Positions 33,756 through 43,026 of a DNA stretch of 64,000 bases are shown here, one piece after another. The DNA is from UBA987 sp002292105 (GTDB taxonomy: Bacteria > Bacteroidota > Bacteroidia > NS11-12g > UBA9320), in assembly GCA_943846675.1 (NCBI GenBank), contig OX044357.1, positions 62,001-126,000 on the forward strand. Direction: 5' to 3'. Made by a program: the position numbers and the translations under genes. The number at the start of each line of letters is the position of its first letter. Positions within the stretch are counted from its first letter, which is position 1. The notes beneath the pieces are model-generated. The model saw only the letters and a list, made by a program, of their open reading frames with translations. It made no database searches and was not told where the DNA came from.

Positions 33756-36700
33756 TTACTTTTTAGGCGATCGTCCTGGCGTATAAGGAGCTTTCACAAT
33801 GTCTAAAGTGTCTTCCATTTTCTCAATAGAAGCCTGAACAGTATTCATTCTGGTTAATTGTTCGTCAAATTCTTCTTTTGCTTCGCGATACAATCTTTTG
33901 TTTGTTTCGGTGATTTCTGAAGCATTACTCAATGAACTATAATAGGCCATACTTGCACGGAAAGACAATGTATTAGGTGTCTCAAACTCTCTTTTAGACA
34001 ATGCATTATCACCCCAAACAATGCGTTTAATCTGGTTCATTGCAATCTCCGTTTCACGAATAGTTTTGAGCATATCTAATGATGAAGTTGGCGTGTTTTG
34101 AACCGCTACCTTAATATATTTCAATCGGTTGCCTAGGTCTTGCATGGTGCGAGACGCTGATGAAACTGAACGGTATAACTCTCCACTCATTTTTTCAAAA
34201 GCCAGAACTTCCAACCGATTTTTTGCAGGTAATGATTGACTGTTAAGTGGTTTAATATCAAAGCTTTGTGGTGAAACAAGTTCGGTAACAATCCCATCTA
34301 CAACCTTTGACAATGAAACTGTGTATGTGCCTGGAAGGGCTTTGGGTCCTTTATCAACACTACCATATCTGCCGGGTTTTTTGACAGCTAACACCACTGG
34401 ACTTGTTGGTGGATATCGGAAATCCCAAACCAACCGATGTAAGCCTTTTGTTGTATTCTGTTTAATTCTGCGAACCACATTATTTTTTGAGTCTCTAATT
34501 ACAAATAGTAAATAAGGTTTTTCTTCTTCATCCTCAAGTCTTAATGCATCTTTAGATGGGTAATAAATATCGCCATTCGTCTTTTTTATCTTCTTTTCCT
34601 TTTCAGCCCTTAACTGCTTTAATGTTTTAAGTTCTTCATTCATCAAATACGTAAAGACGGCTCCTACCGGAGGATTTGGCGTTGTGAAAAATGATTCGCC
34701 CTGCGATGCTTTTCCAGGACCGCCGAATGGTCGGCTGACGTTAAACATCAGTGCCGTTTTTATAGGATATATGACAGCAGGTTTAGCCGTATCACTTAAA
34801 CTGAAATGGCGCAACATGGTGTAGTCGTCAAGCACATAAAAACTTCTTCCAAAAGTCCCTAGAACTAAGTCGTTTTCCCGTTTTTGTATTTCTAAATCAC
34901 GTACGGCAATGGTCGGTAACCCTGCCTTTAACTGAGTCCACGCCTTACCGCTATTGATGCTAAAAAACACGCCAAACTCGGTTCCTGCAAACAAAAGATT
35001 CTTATTGACATGATCTTCCGCTACATCATAAACGCTTCCTCGTTTTGGCAAATTTCCTTGTATTAATTTCCATGTTCTTCCCTTATCATTCGATTGAGCC
35101 ACATACGGCTTAAAATCCCCTTGTTTATGGTTGTTAAAAACGGCATAAACCACATTGGCATCATGCTGTGAACAAACGATAGCGTTCACATACGTCATTT
35201 CAGGAACTCCGGATATACCGTCAACCTTAAACCAAGTTTTGCCATCGTCTTCCGTAATTTGTATAAGTCCGTCATCCGTTCCAATATACAATAAACCTTC
35301 TTGTACAGGGGATTCGTCAATGGCCACTATATTCCCAAAAATGGTGGTTGATTTATTCTTTTCAACGCCACCAACTTCCCAAACCCTGTCCATAACTTTC
35401 ATCGTATTGCGATCAAGTTGTCGCGTTAAATCAGGACTGATTTCATTCCAAGAATTCCCTCGGTCGTCACTTCTAAAAACCTTGTTAGCAGCAAAATATA
35501 GTCGCTTGTTATTATGTGGAGACACAATCAAAGGGGCATCCCAGTTCCATCGCAATGCTGGGTCACCTTTTTTGTGCTGTGGCTTGATACCTGTTCGTTC
35601 ACCACTTTTCTTATCATATCTCACCAGCCAACCATATTGCGATTGGGCATAAACAATATTGGGATCAATTGGGTCTATTGCCGTTTCAAAACCATCACCA
35701 CCATTGGTAATAAACCAGTCGTAGTTCGAAATACCTTGCTCGTTTACCGTTCTGGATGGTCCACCTTGACTATTGTTATCTTGTGTACCACCGTAAATGT
35801 TGTAAAATGGCTTCGCGTTGTCGACACTTACTTTGTAAAACTGCGTTATAGGTAAGTTGGTCTTATAGTGCCAATTCTTTGCGTGGTCCCAAGTTTCGTA
35901 TAAACCGCCGTCACAACCCACCAACCAGTGGTTTGTGTTAGAAGGATCAATCCACATGGCATGATTATCGACGTGTTTGGACTTTTCACCAGTCGCTATC
36001 ACTGTCTTCCCGCCATTAATGGTATGGTGCAACCATGTATCCATCACAAATACTTTGTCCTTATTTACAGGGTCACAAACAATCTCTTGGTAATAGTTAC
36101 CACTCGTTTTGTACTTACTCATTTTAGTCCAGCTCGCTCCCTGATTATTGGAGCGATAAAAACCACCTTTACCCTCTGCGGCTTCAACTATTGCGTAAAT
36201 GATATCCGGTTCAGCCTGAGAAAGCGCTAAACCAATTCTGCCCTTGTCTACTCCTGGCAATCCTTTGTTAATGGTGTCCCACGATGCCCCACCATCTATT
36301 GTTCTGAAAACTCCAGAACCAGGACCTCCACCGATATAGGTAAACACATGTCTACGTCGTTGTTGAGAAGCGGCATAAATCACCTCTGGGTTTCGTGGGT
36401 CCATTTGCATGTCTGCCACTCCGGTGTGTTGGTCAATTTTGAAAACTTGTTTCCAGTTTTTGCCACCATCGATCGTTTTGTAAATCCCACGTTCGCCTCC
36501 AGCGCTCCATAATGGTCCCATACTAGACACATATACAATATCACTATTGGTTGGGTGTATAAGAATTTTGCCAATATGTTCCGACGTTTTAAGGCCCATA
36601 TTTTTCCAGCTTTTCCCACCGTCTTCTGATTTGTACACGCCGTCTCCATAGGCCACACTTCTTTGGTTATTGTTTTCACCACTGCCAATCCACACCACAT

Positions 36701-37040
36701 TGGTATTGGAAGGAGAAATAGAAACACAGCCTATTGAATAGCTACCATATTTATCAAAAACAGGAACATAGGTATTGCCTGCATTACTTGTTTTCCAAAC
36801 ACCCCCAGAGGCCGCAGCAACAAAATATTCAGCAGAATTATTAGGATTAACAGCAATATCAATAATTCGACCTGAGGTAAGTGCCGGACCAACGGATCTA
36901 AATTTAAGTCCCGTAAACGTAGATGAACTCAAAGCCGTAGTTTTCTTTTTGTCGCTTGACTTCTTTTGCGCACTGGCTATAGTTGCAAAACCCAAAAAGA
37001 CAAAGCAGATAAATAAATTCGTAAATCGATTCGTATACAT
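33756..37040 (-). CDS. Secreted sortilin/VPS10-like BNR-repeat protein
   Basis: A 1094-residue exported protein (signal peptide ending ATIASA, then QKKSS). Two beta propellers of Asp-box repeats cover about residues 40-730: SEDGGKSW, TIDGGKNW, TIDGGASW, SNNQGASW, SDDRGNSW, TEDDGKTW, SNDKGRTW and SINSGKAW. A beta-sandwich region (about 780-920) and a coiled-coil-prone helical tail (about 950-1080) follow. It belongs to the large Bacteroidota family annotated as WD40/YVTN/BNR-like or glycosyl hydrolase; no catalytic residues are evident, so enzymatic function is unproven. No T9SS domain or lipobox is seen. It is convergent with the TraB-like gene. Confidence 0.85.
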   Translation of the reverse strand: MYTNRFTNLFICFVFLGFATIASAQKKSSDKKKTTALSSSTFTGLKFRSVGPALTSGRIIDIAVNPNNSAEYFVAAASGGVWKTSNAGNTYVPVFDKYGSYSIGCVSISPSNTNVVWIGSGENNNQRSVAYGDGVYKSEDGGKSWKNMGLKTSEHIGKILIHPTNSDIVYVSSMGPLWSAGGERGIYKTIDGGKNWKQVFKIDQHTGVADMQMDPRNPEVIYAASQQRRRHVFTYIGGGPGSGVFRTIDGGASWDTINKGLPGVDKGRIGLALSQAEPDIIYAIVEAAEGKGGFYRSNNQGASWTKMSKYKTSGNYYQEIVCDPVNKDKVFVMDTWLHHTINGGKTVIATGEKSKHVDNHAMWIDPSNTNHWLVGCDGGLYETWDHAKNWHYKTNLPITQFYKVSVDNAKPFYNIYGGTQDNNSQGGPSRTVNEQGISNYDWFITNGGDGFETAIDPIDPNIVYAQSQYGWLVRYDKKSGERTGIKPQHKKGDPALRWNWDAPLIVSPHNNKRLYFAANKVFRSDDRGNSWNEISPDLTRQLDRNTMKVMDRVWEVGGVEKNKSTTIFGNIVAIDESPVQEGLLYIGTDDGLIQITEDDGKTWFKVDGISGVPEMTYVNAIVCSQHDANVVYAVFNNHKQGDFKPYVAQSNDKGRTWKLIQGNLPKRGSVYDVAEDHVNKNLLFAGTEFGVFFSINSGKAWTQLKAGLPTIAVRDLEIQKRENDLVLGTFGRSFYVLDDYTMLRHFSLSDTAKPAVIYPIKTALMFNVSRPFGGPGKASQGESFFTTPNPPVGAVFTYLMNEELKTLKQLRAEKEKKIKKTNGDIYYPSKDALRLEDEEEKPYLLFVIRDSKNNVVRRIKQNTTKGLHRLVWDFRYPPTSPVVLAVKKPGRYGSVDKGPKALPGTYTVSLSKVVDGIVTELVSPQSFDIKPLNSQSLPAKNRLEVLAFEKMSGELYRSVSSASRTMQDLGNRLKYIKVAVQNTPTSSLDMLKTIRETEIAMNQIKRIVWGDNALSKREFETPNTLSFRASMAYYSSLSNASEITETNKRLYREAKEEFDEQLTRMNTVQASIEKMEDTLDIVKAPYTPGRSPKK

Positions 37041-37156
37041 AGTCGTGCAATTTAATAGCAGTTCATCATAAAGACTAAAACCTGAAACAATTTTAAGACA
37101 ACGGTGCCATAAGTTTGGTTCAAACTCAACTTGAAAGTTGTTATTCAGGTATTCTC

Positions 37157-37164
37157 TATATTTG
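37157..37164 (+). promoter_or_regulatory. -7 box of the DUF805 gene
   Basis: TATATTTG matches TAnnTTTG exactly and ends 21 bp before ATG 37186; TTG at about 37138-37140 is 16 bp upstream of it. It lies downstream of the earlier in-frame start at 37138, so it supports 37186. Confidence 0.5.
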
Positions 37165-37185
37165 GAAAAACTAAAAACTAAAAAT

Positions 37186-37548
37186 ATGGAATGGTACTTA
37201 AAAGTTCTTCGGAGCTATGCCGAGTTTGATGGACGAGCAAGACGTAAAGAGTTTTGGATGTTCTTTTTGATAAACTTGGTAATCAATTATGCCCTGATGT
37301 TTATTGGACTTAAAATAAACCTCCCCTTTTTATCGACAATTTACGGCCTTGCGATATTGATCCCTTACCTAGCTGTATGGGTAAGACGCATGCATGATGT
37401 GGGTAAAAGCGGCTGGTACTTGTTGATTCCAATCTACAATATCATCTTGGCAGCTTCAGACAGTGTTCATGGACCAAATGAATACGGACCAAATCCAAAA
37501 GGTTTGGGCAATGAAGATGATGACTCTGATCATTTAGTTGAGGTTTAA
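37186..37548 (+). CDS. DUF805 family membrane protein
   Basis: A 120-residue inner-membrane protein of the DUF805 (YhaH) family. Signatures are YLKVLRSYAEFDGRARRKEFWMFFLINL near the N-terminus, three or four hydrophobic helices, and the closing VWVRRMHDVGKSGWYLLIPIYN, followed by an acidic tail. The family has no defined function. ATG 37186 (MEWYLKVL) is chosen because it is the family start and because the promoter lies after the upstream in-frame alternative. Its last 15 bp overlap the 3' end of the convergent waaA gene. Confidence 0.88.
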   Translation: MEWYLKVLRSYAEFDGRARRKEFWMFFLINLVINYALMFIGLKINLPFLSTIYGLAILIPYLAVWVRRMHDVGKSGWYLLIPIYNIILAASDSVHGPNEYGPNPKGLGNEDDDSDHLVEV

Positions 37549-38781
37549 CCCAACTAAATACTGAGCGATATTCGCTGAATAACCGGATTGATCTTCAAAC
37601 CATTTTCTGAGTATATCCTCAACGTGCTTGTTAGAGGAATCTTTCTGGTCGTAGGTACCCATAAGCTCTATAAAATGTCTTGGATCTTGAGCTACAGGAT
37701 GGAGCACGCCTAGTTTCTGTAGGGCTTTTGCTTCTGGAAACTTATCGATATTAGCTCCAGTAAAAATGGGTAGCCCATGCACCGCTGCTTCCAATACATT
37801 ATGTAACCCTTTACCGAAGGCTCCACCCACAAAAGCAACTGTGGCATATTGGTATGCGTTAGACAGGTGTCCGATGTTGTTCAGTATAAGAACGCGTGCG
37901 TCAGAAAAATCATCAGAATCTGTAAACAGTTTTGGATTAAGTTCTCGATATTCATGCTGAAGTCTTTCAATATTTGACGGACTGACATCGTGGGGAGCAA
38001 TGATTGCTTTGATGTTGGCATTAAAGCTTGTCAAGTATTGTAACGCGATATACTCTTCTTCTGGCCAAGAACTGCCTAATATTAGCGTGGGTTGGTTTTG
38101 TGCAAAAGCCTCAATCGTCGGTATCTCGTGGATCTTTGTTTTTAACTGAATTGCGCGGTCATAACGTAAGTCGTTTGACAATATGATATTGTCAAACTTA
38201 AACCTTTCTAGCAGCTTCGCTGAATCGGTATTTTGAGCATAGATTTTCTTAAACTTCTTCAGTTGATTACGCCAAGAGAATGCCCAGTTTGTCGTAATAA
38301 ACTGACTTGAACCAAACTGGCCATTAACAAGTAAATTGGTACAATTGCTTTCGTTTAGTGCCGACATTAGGTTCAACCAAAAATCATACTTCACCAAAAC
38401 AAAGACACTTGGATTGACATGAGAAACAAGTTTGCTCATTGTCTTTTTTCTGTCTAGCGGCAGGTAAAACTTGCCCTGCACCACACCGTCTGTTTGGGCA
38501 TGCTTATATCCTGATGAAGAAAAGAAGCTTACGACTATCTCAAAGGTACTTTGTACGCTTTTATTCGAGATTAATGGCACAATCATTTCATACTCTCCTA
38601 GCGAGGCACAATGCAACCACAATACAGGCTTAGATGTTTGCGTCTGCTTCCAATGAGCAATATCTGTAGATGTTGTTTTTCTTTGATTTTGAAACTGCTC
38701 TATTTTTGGATTAAAACGAGCTAATAAAGGCAATACATACCTTGCAATTTCACCTATGAGCGTATAGAGAATACGCATCAA
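37534..38781 (-). CDS. waaA: 3-deoxy-D-manno-octulosonic acid (Kdo) transferase
   Basis: A 415-residue GT30 family enzyme that transfers Kdo from CMP-Kdo to lipid A precursor, an inner-membrane step in lipopolysaccharide synthesis. Recognisable stretches are the N-terminal membrane-associated helix, LWLHCASLGEYEMIVPLI (the counterpart of the catalytic HAASxGE), FFSSSGYKHAQ, LILGSSWPEEE, IAPHDVSPS and the C-terminal FVGGAFGKGLHNVLEAAVHGLPIFTG. The start overlaps the end of the upstream beta-barrel gene by 4 bp, indicating translational coupling. It is convergent with the DUF805 gene. Confidence 0.93.
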   Translation of the reverse strand: MMRILYTLIGEIARYVLPLLARFNPKIEQFQNQRKTTSTDIAHWKQTQTSKPVLWLHCASLGEYEMIVPLISNKSVQSTFEIVVSFFSSSGYKHAQTDGVVQGKFYLPLDRKKTMSKLVSHVNPSVFVLVKYDFWLNLMSALNESNCTNLLVNGQFGSSQFITTNWAFSWRNQLKKFKKIYAQNTDSAKLLERFKFDNIILSNDLRYDRAIQLKTKIHEIPTIEAFAQNQPTLILGSSWPEEEYIALQYLTSFNANIKAIIAPHDVSPSNIERLQHEYRELNPKLFTDSDDFSDARVLILNNIGHLSNAYQYATVAFVGGAFGKGLHNVLEAAVHGLPIFTGANIDKFPEAKALQKLGVLHPVAQDPRHFIELMGTYDQKDSSNKHVEDILRKWFEDQSGYSANIAQYLVGLNLN

Positions 38782-39548
38782 TCAATAAAAAATTCTTCTT
38801 CGCTTAGTTTTTTGGTGTAGACAGGTAGGATAATACCAATACGAACACCTTGTAAAAGATCCGTTCTTTCCAATGCGTTATAAGTTCGTGTATCAAAATC
38901 TATGGACCGCATACTTTTAGTAAACGCTTGTTGGAAGCTAAAACCAACTTGAAAGTTGACCCTTTTCTTTGGATCTAAATGTTGGTAACCAATGAATTGA
39001 TTGAACGCAACTCCGCCAGATAAACGGTCATACCCCTTTTCATAATCCTCAGTTACCTGTGGTACCGTCAGAGAAGAAGCAAATATGTCAATTCTGTGGA
39101 GCATAAAACCGAAGCCAACGTCAACCAAAATTCCAGAGTTTTTGTTGTTTTTTAAAAGTGGGAAAAGCCTTCCTCCATTCATGGTCAAGGTGTGCCCACG
39201 CTGATTCAAACGTATTACAGAGAATAAACCATCCTTATCAAAAATCTCCCCTGTCGGGCCGACAATTGAATCAAACATGTTTCTTTCCTTAACGTTATTC
39301 CCAAACATCCAATTGTATTTAAATCCAGCCGTCCACCCAGATTCAAACTTATAACGTACACCAAAACCTAAGGTAGAATTCCAGCCAAATCGGTCTTCCA
39401 AATCTCCTTTTGGCGTTTGAACACCGTATTGTATATCAAACAGGTAGCCTTGCTTTTTAGGAAATACGGTTTTCTGTTGGGCCGTTACAGTTCCACAAAT
39501 TGAAACTAGAAGGGTAATGATCGTCAGACGCAATAAATGGCTTTTCAT
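38778..39548 (-). CDS. Outer-membrane beta-barrel protein coupled to waaA
   Basis: A 256-residue exported protein (signal peptide ending GTVTAQ). The mature part alternates short amphipathic strands typical of an eight- to ten-stranded barrel: GYLFDIQYGVQTP, STLGFGVRYKFESGWTAGFKYNWMFG, GILVDVGFGFMLHRID, VNFQVGFSFQQAF, VRIGIILPVY. I do not recognise a named family. The 4-bp overlap with waaA is conserved-looking coupling and points to a role in envelope or LPS biology, which is inference. It is divergent from the aminotransferase operon. Confidence 0.78.
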   Translation of the reverse strand: MKSHLLRLTIITLLVSICGTVTAQQKTVFPKKQGYLFDIQYGVQTPKGDLEDRFGWNSTLGFGVRYKFESGWTAGFKYNWMFGNNVKERNMFDSIVGPTGEIFDKDGLFSVIRLNQRGHTLTMNGGRLFPLLKNNKNSGILVDVGFGFMLHRIDIFASSLTVPQVTEDYEKGYDRLSGGVAFNQFIGYQHLDPKKRVNFQVGFSFQQAFTKSMRSIDFDTRTYNALERTDLLQGVRIGIILPVYTKKLSEEEFFID

Positions 39549-39606
39549 TGTACGGATTTAACGTGGCAAATAACGTAAAAATCAGGGGATAAGGTGAAGA
39601 TTTGGT

Positions 39607-39626
39607 TAATATTGCGTGCAATATTA
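39607..39626. promoter_or_regulatory. Perfect 9-bp-arm palindrome upstream of the aminotransferase operon
   Basis: TAATATTGC (39607-39615), GT, GCAATATTA (39618-39626) forms a perfect inverted repeat. It lies between a candidate -33 TTTG (39601-39604) and a poor -7 (TACTAAGG, 39625-39632), ending 7 bp before ATG 39634. The location is that of an operator that would block the promoter. Confidence 0.5.
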
Positions 39627-39633
39627 CTAAGGT

Positions 39634-40740
39634 ATGTCGATACAGATGGTTGACCTAAAAGGTCAGTATCTCAAAATAAGCAATGAAATAAATGATTCAA
39701 TCCAGGAAGTGATTGACTCTACAGCATTCATTAATGGCCCAAAGGTTAAAGAGTTCGCTCAAAATTTGGAGGCATATGTTGGCGTGAAACACGTGATACC
39801 ATGTGCCAATGGTACCGATGCACTTCAAGTTGCCTTTATGGCCTTAGACCTAAACCCTGGTGACGAAGTTATCGTGCCTTGCTTCACCTATGTAGCCACA
39901 GCAGAAGTAATTGCTTTATTAGGTTTGGTTCCTATATTGGTTGACGTTGACCCTAAAACTTTTCAAATTGATACCCGCGCCTTTGAGTCGGCGATTACGG
40001 ATAAAACGAAAGCGGTTGTACCCGTGCACTTATTTGGTCAATGTGCAGACATGGAAACCATTTTAAGCATTTCCAATCAACATAACATATATGTGGTGGA
40101 AGATACGGCACAAGCTATCGGCGCACATTATACTTTGGGCAGCGAAACGAGAGGGGCCGGAACGATGGGGCATTTTGGAACAACGTCGTTTTTTCCGTCC
40201 AAAAATCTCGGATGTTATGGCGACGGAGGTGCCATTTTTACCAATGATGACGCACTCGCTGAAAAGGCCAGAATGATTTGTAACCATGGCCAAAAGAAAA
40301 AATACCATCACAGCGTTGTGGGGGTAAACTCAAGATTAGACACCATTCAGGCAGCTGTATTAGATGTTAAATTGAAGTATTTGGATGAATACAATGCGGC
40401 ACGTCAAAAAGTAGCTGAGGTCTATGACGCGGCATTTGCCAATCATCCTGCATTAGAAATACCTTTCAGAGATATAAAATCAACACATGTTTTTCATCAA
40501 TATACGTTGAAAATCAATGGTTTAGATAGAGATCATCTTAAACAACATCTTGCAGACAATGGAATTCCTAGCATGGTGTATTACCCAGTGCCCCTTAATA
40601 GACAGGAGGCTTACAAAAGAGTTGGAAATTTCCCTATAACTGATGACCTTTGCACCCGTGTTTTGTCGTTACCGATGAGCACAGAATTAACAATAAATCA
40701 ACAACAAAAGGTAATAGAAACCTTATTAAATTTCGCTTAG
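39634..40740 (+). CDS. DegT/DnrJ/EryC1/StrS sugar aminotransferase (WbpE-like)
   Basis: A 368-residue PLP enzyme that aminates keto-sugars bound to nucleotide. The PLP Lys is Lys190 in FFPSKNLGCYGDGGA; other signatures are NGPKVKEFAQNLEAYVGVKH, CANGTDALQVAFMAL, VPCFTYVATAEVIALLG, VVEDTAQAIGA, GVNSRLDTIQAAVLDVKL and the C-terminal YYPVPLNRQ. It resembles WbpE/WlbC (acting on UDP-2-acetamido-3-keto-hexuronate) by eye. It is followed after 4 bp by ugd, then by a UDP-glucuronate decarboxylase; together they might make an amino-pentose or amino-hexuronate for LPS or capsule. Which keto-sugar is used is not determined. Confidence 0.93.
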   Translation: MSIQMVDLKGQYLKISNEINDSIQEVIDSTAFINGPKVKEFAQNLEAYVGVKHVIPCANGTDALQVAFMALDLNPGDEVIVPCFTYVATAEVIALLGLVPILVDVDPKTFQIDTRAFESAITDKTKAVVPVHLFGQCADMETILSISNQHNIYVVEDTAQAIGAHYTLGSETRGAGTMGHFGTTSFFPSKNLGCYGDGGAIFTNDDALAEKARMICNHGQKKKYHHSVVGVNSRLDTIQAAVLDVKLKYLDEYNAARQKVAEVYDAAFANHPALEIPFRDIKSTHVFHQYTLKINGLDRDHLKQHLADNGIPSMVYYPVPLNRQEAYKRVGNFPITDDLCTRVLSLPMSTELTINQQQKVIETLLNFA

Positions 40741-40744
40741 ATAA

Positions 40745-42055
40745 ATGAAAATTGCAGTAATTGGAACCGGTTATGTTGGATTAGTTTCTGGAACTTGTTT
40801 TGCCGAAACCGGTAATCATGTAACCTGTGTCGACATTGACGAAAACAAGGTAAACAGCCTTACATCAGGTAAAATTACCATATACGAACCAGGGCTAGAA
40901 AAACTATTTGAACGAAACCTTAAAGAAGGGAGACTTCATTTTACCACTAGTTTAGAAGACGCAATCAAGGAGGCAAAAATTATATTTTTAGCGTTACCAA
41001 CCCCTCCAGGAGAAGATGGTTCAGCCGACCTTTCGTATGTATTGGGTGTTGCAGAACATTTGGGTAAAATAATGACCGAATACAAGGTTATTGTCGACAA
41101 AAGTACAGTTCCAGTGGGTACTGCAGAAAAAGTACACAATGCCGTGGCTGCTAACTATTCAGGTGACTTTGACATTGTTTCAAACCCTGAATTTTTAAGA
41201 GAAGGCGTGGCAGTAGACGACTTCATGAAGCCTGATAGAGTTGTTGTAGGTTGCAGTTCAGAGCGTGCAGAAAAATTAATGCACGAATTGTATGCACCGT
41301 TTGTTCGACAAGGTAATCCGGTAATTTTTATGGATGAAAAGTCTGCAGAACTTACAAAGTACGCGGCAAATTCATTTTTGGCAACAAAAATCACCTTCAT
41401 GAATGAAATTGCGCGTGTATGCGAATTGGTTGGTGCTGATGTTGACAAGGTACGTAAAGGAATAGGTACGGATACAAGAATTGGTAATAGGTTCTTATTC
41501 CCGGGAATCGGGTATGGCGGATCTTGTTTCCCTAAGGATGTCAAAGCCTTAGTTAGAAGCTCAGCTGAAGTGGATTACGATTTCAAAATTTTGAATGCTG
41601 TTGAAGAGGTTAACGAATCTCAAAAAACCTATTTGATTCCTAAGGTTAAAAATCATTTTGGTGGAGACCTGAAAGGCAAACACTTTGCTTTATGGGGATT
41701 GGCTTTTAAACCAAATACCGATGACATACGTGAAGCTCCTGCATTATATTTAATTGATGAGCTAATTGCTGCTGGAGCAACAGTTACTGCTTTCGATCCT
41801 GAAGCTATGGAAAACGTAAAAGGTGTTGTTGGAGATAAAATCTCTTTTGCAGATAACATGTACACCTGTTTGGAATCAGCAGACGCTTTAATTATTGCTA
41901 CGGAATGGGCCGAATTCAGAAACCCTAACTTTGAACGGATTACAAGTGCCTTGAAAAATCAAACAATTTTTGATGGGCGAAACCTATTTAACTTAAATAA
42001 AATGACTGAGCAAGGTTTTAACTATTACTCAATCGGTCGAGAAACTATCAAATGA
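40745..42055 (+). CDS. ugd: UDP-glucose 6-dehydrogenase
   Basis: A 436-residue NAD-dependent enzyme that oxidises UDP-glucose to UDP-glucuronate in two steps. The N-terminal Rossmann motif is [10 protein letters not shown] (7-16), the catalytic Cys lies in [16 protein letters not shown] (about residue 260), and the substrate-binding regions [26 protein letters not shown] and [16 protein letters not shown] are present. Length is normal. It lies 4 bp after the aminotransferase and its stop overlaps the next start (ATGA), so it works in an operon that uses its product. Confidence 0.96.
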   Translation: MKIAVIGTGYVGLVSGTCFAETGNHVTCVDIDENKVNSLTSGKITIYEPGLEKLFERNLKEGRLHFTTSLEDAIKEAKIIFLALPTPPGEDGSADLSYVLGVAEHLGKIMTEYKVIVDKSTVPVGTAEKVHNAVAANYSGDFDIVSNPEFLREGVAVDDFMKPDRVVVGCSSERAEKLMHELYAPFVRQGNPVIFMDEKSAELTKYAANSFLATKITFMNEIARVCELVGADVDKVRKGIGTDTRIGNRFLFPGIGYGGSCFPKDVKALVRSSAEVDYDFKILNAVEEVNESQKTYLIPKVKNHFGGDLKGKHFALWGLAFKPNTDDIREAPALYLIDELIAAGATVTAFDPEAMENVKGVVGDKISFADNMYTCLESADALIIATEWAEFRNPNFERITSALKNQTIFDGRNLFNLNKMTEQGFNYYSIGRETIK

Positions 42056-43026
42056 AGAAGGTATTAATAACAGGGGGTGCAGGTTTTTTAGGGTCGCATT
42101 TATGTGATCGTTTTATCAAAGAAGGTTTTCATGTCATCGCCATGGATAACCTCATCACTGGTGATCTAAGGAACATTGAACACCTAATGCCTTTAGAACA
42201 ATTTGAGTTCTACCATCATGACGTTTCTAAATATATTCATATCCCAGGTGAGTTGGATTATGTGTTGCATTTTGCGTCACCCGCTAGTCCGATAGACTAT
42301 TTGAAAATTCCTATTCCAACACTAAAAGTTGGCTCATTAGGTACGCACAATTGCCTTGGTTTATCCTTAGCCAAAAGTGCCCGTATGCTTATCGCGAGTA
42401 CTTCAGAAGTATATGGAGACCCAATGGTTCATCCACAAAACGAAGACTATTGGGGAAATGTCAACCCTGTTGGACCAAGAGGGGTTTATGACGAAGCCAA
42501 GCGATTTCAAGAAGCCATGACTATGGCATATCATACATTTCATGGTGTTGAAACCCGAATCGTTAGAATATTTAACACCTATGGTCCGCGGATGCGACTA
42601 AACGACGGCCGAGCCTTGCCTGCTTTTATAGGACAAGCGCTAAGAGGTGAAGACATAACTGTGTTTGGTGATGGAAGCCAAACAAGAAGCTTCTGTTACG
42701 TAGATGATTTGGTTGAGGGGATTTACAGACTCTTACATAGCGATTATGCCTCACCAGTAAACATTGGGAATCCAGATGAAATTAGCATCTTGGATTTCGC
42801 AAAAGAAATCATTGCTTTGACCGGAACTGATCAAAAAATAGTCTTGAAAGACTTACCAAAAGATGATCCAAAGCAAAGAAAACCGGACATTACAAGAGCT
42901 AAAGAAATTTTGGACTGGGAACCAAGGTATAGCCGTCAAGAAGGATTAAAAATCACTTACGAATATTTTAAAAACCTGCCAAAAGAAGATTTGTATACGT
43001 ATGCTCACCCGCGTGAGTTTAAGTAG
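42052..43026 (+). CDS. UDP-glucuronate decarboxylase (UDP-xylose synthase)
   Basis: A 324-residue extended short-chain dehydrogenase/reductase. The NAD motif is [11 protein letters not shown] (6-16), the active site has [10 protein letters not shown] and the Tyr-xxx-Lys as [12 protein letters not shown], and the family hallmarks [30 protein letters not shown] and [18 protein letters not shown] are clear. UXS converts UDP-glucuronate to UDP-xylose via a 4-keto-pentose. Directly downstream of ugd this gives a full two-step route from UDP-glucose. It overlaps ugd by 4 bp and the convergent epimerase gene by 8 bp. Confidence 0.94.
   Translation: MKKVLITGGAGFLGSHLCDRFIKEGFHVIAMDNLITGDLRNIEHLMPLEQFEFYHHDVSKYIHIPGELDYVLHFASPASPIDYLKIPIPTLKVGSLGTHNCLGLSLAKSARMLIASTSEVYGDPMVHPQNEDYWGNVNPVGPRGVYDEAKRFQEAMTMAYHTFHGVETRIVRIFNTYGPRMRLNDGRALPAFIGQALRGEDITVFGDGSQTRSFCYVDDLVEGIYRLLHSDYASPVNIGNPDEISILDFAKEIIALTGTDQKIVLKDLPKDDPKQRKPDITRAKEILDWEPRYSRQEGLKITYEYFKNLPKEDLYTYAHPREFK

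Noticed and set aside
36380..36727. A 115-codon open frame inside the sortilin-like gene on the same strand, other frame
   Set aside because: It lies in a shifted frame of a long gene with clear repeats; composition is that of a shadow frame.
33756..37040. Calling the sortilin-like protein a glycoside hydrolase
   Set aside because: Asp-box propellers occur in many non-enzymes and no catalytic residues can be assigned.
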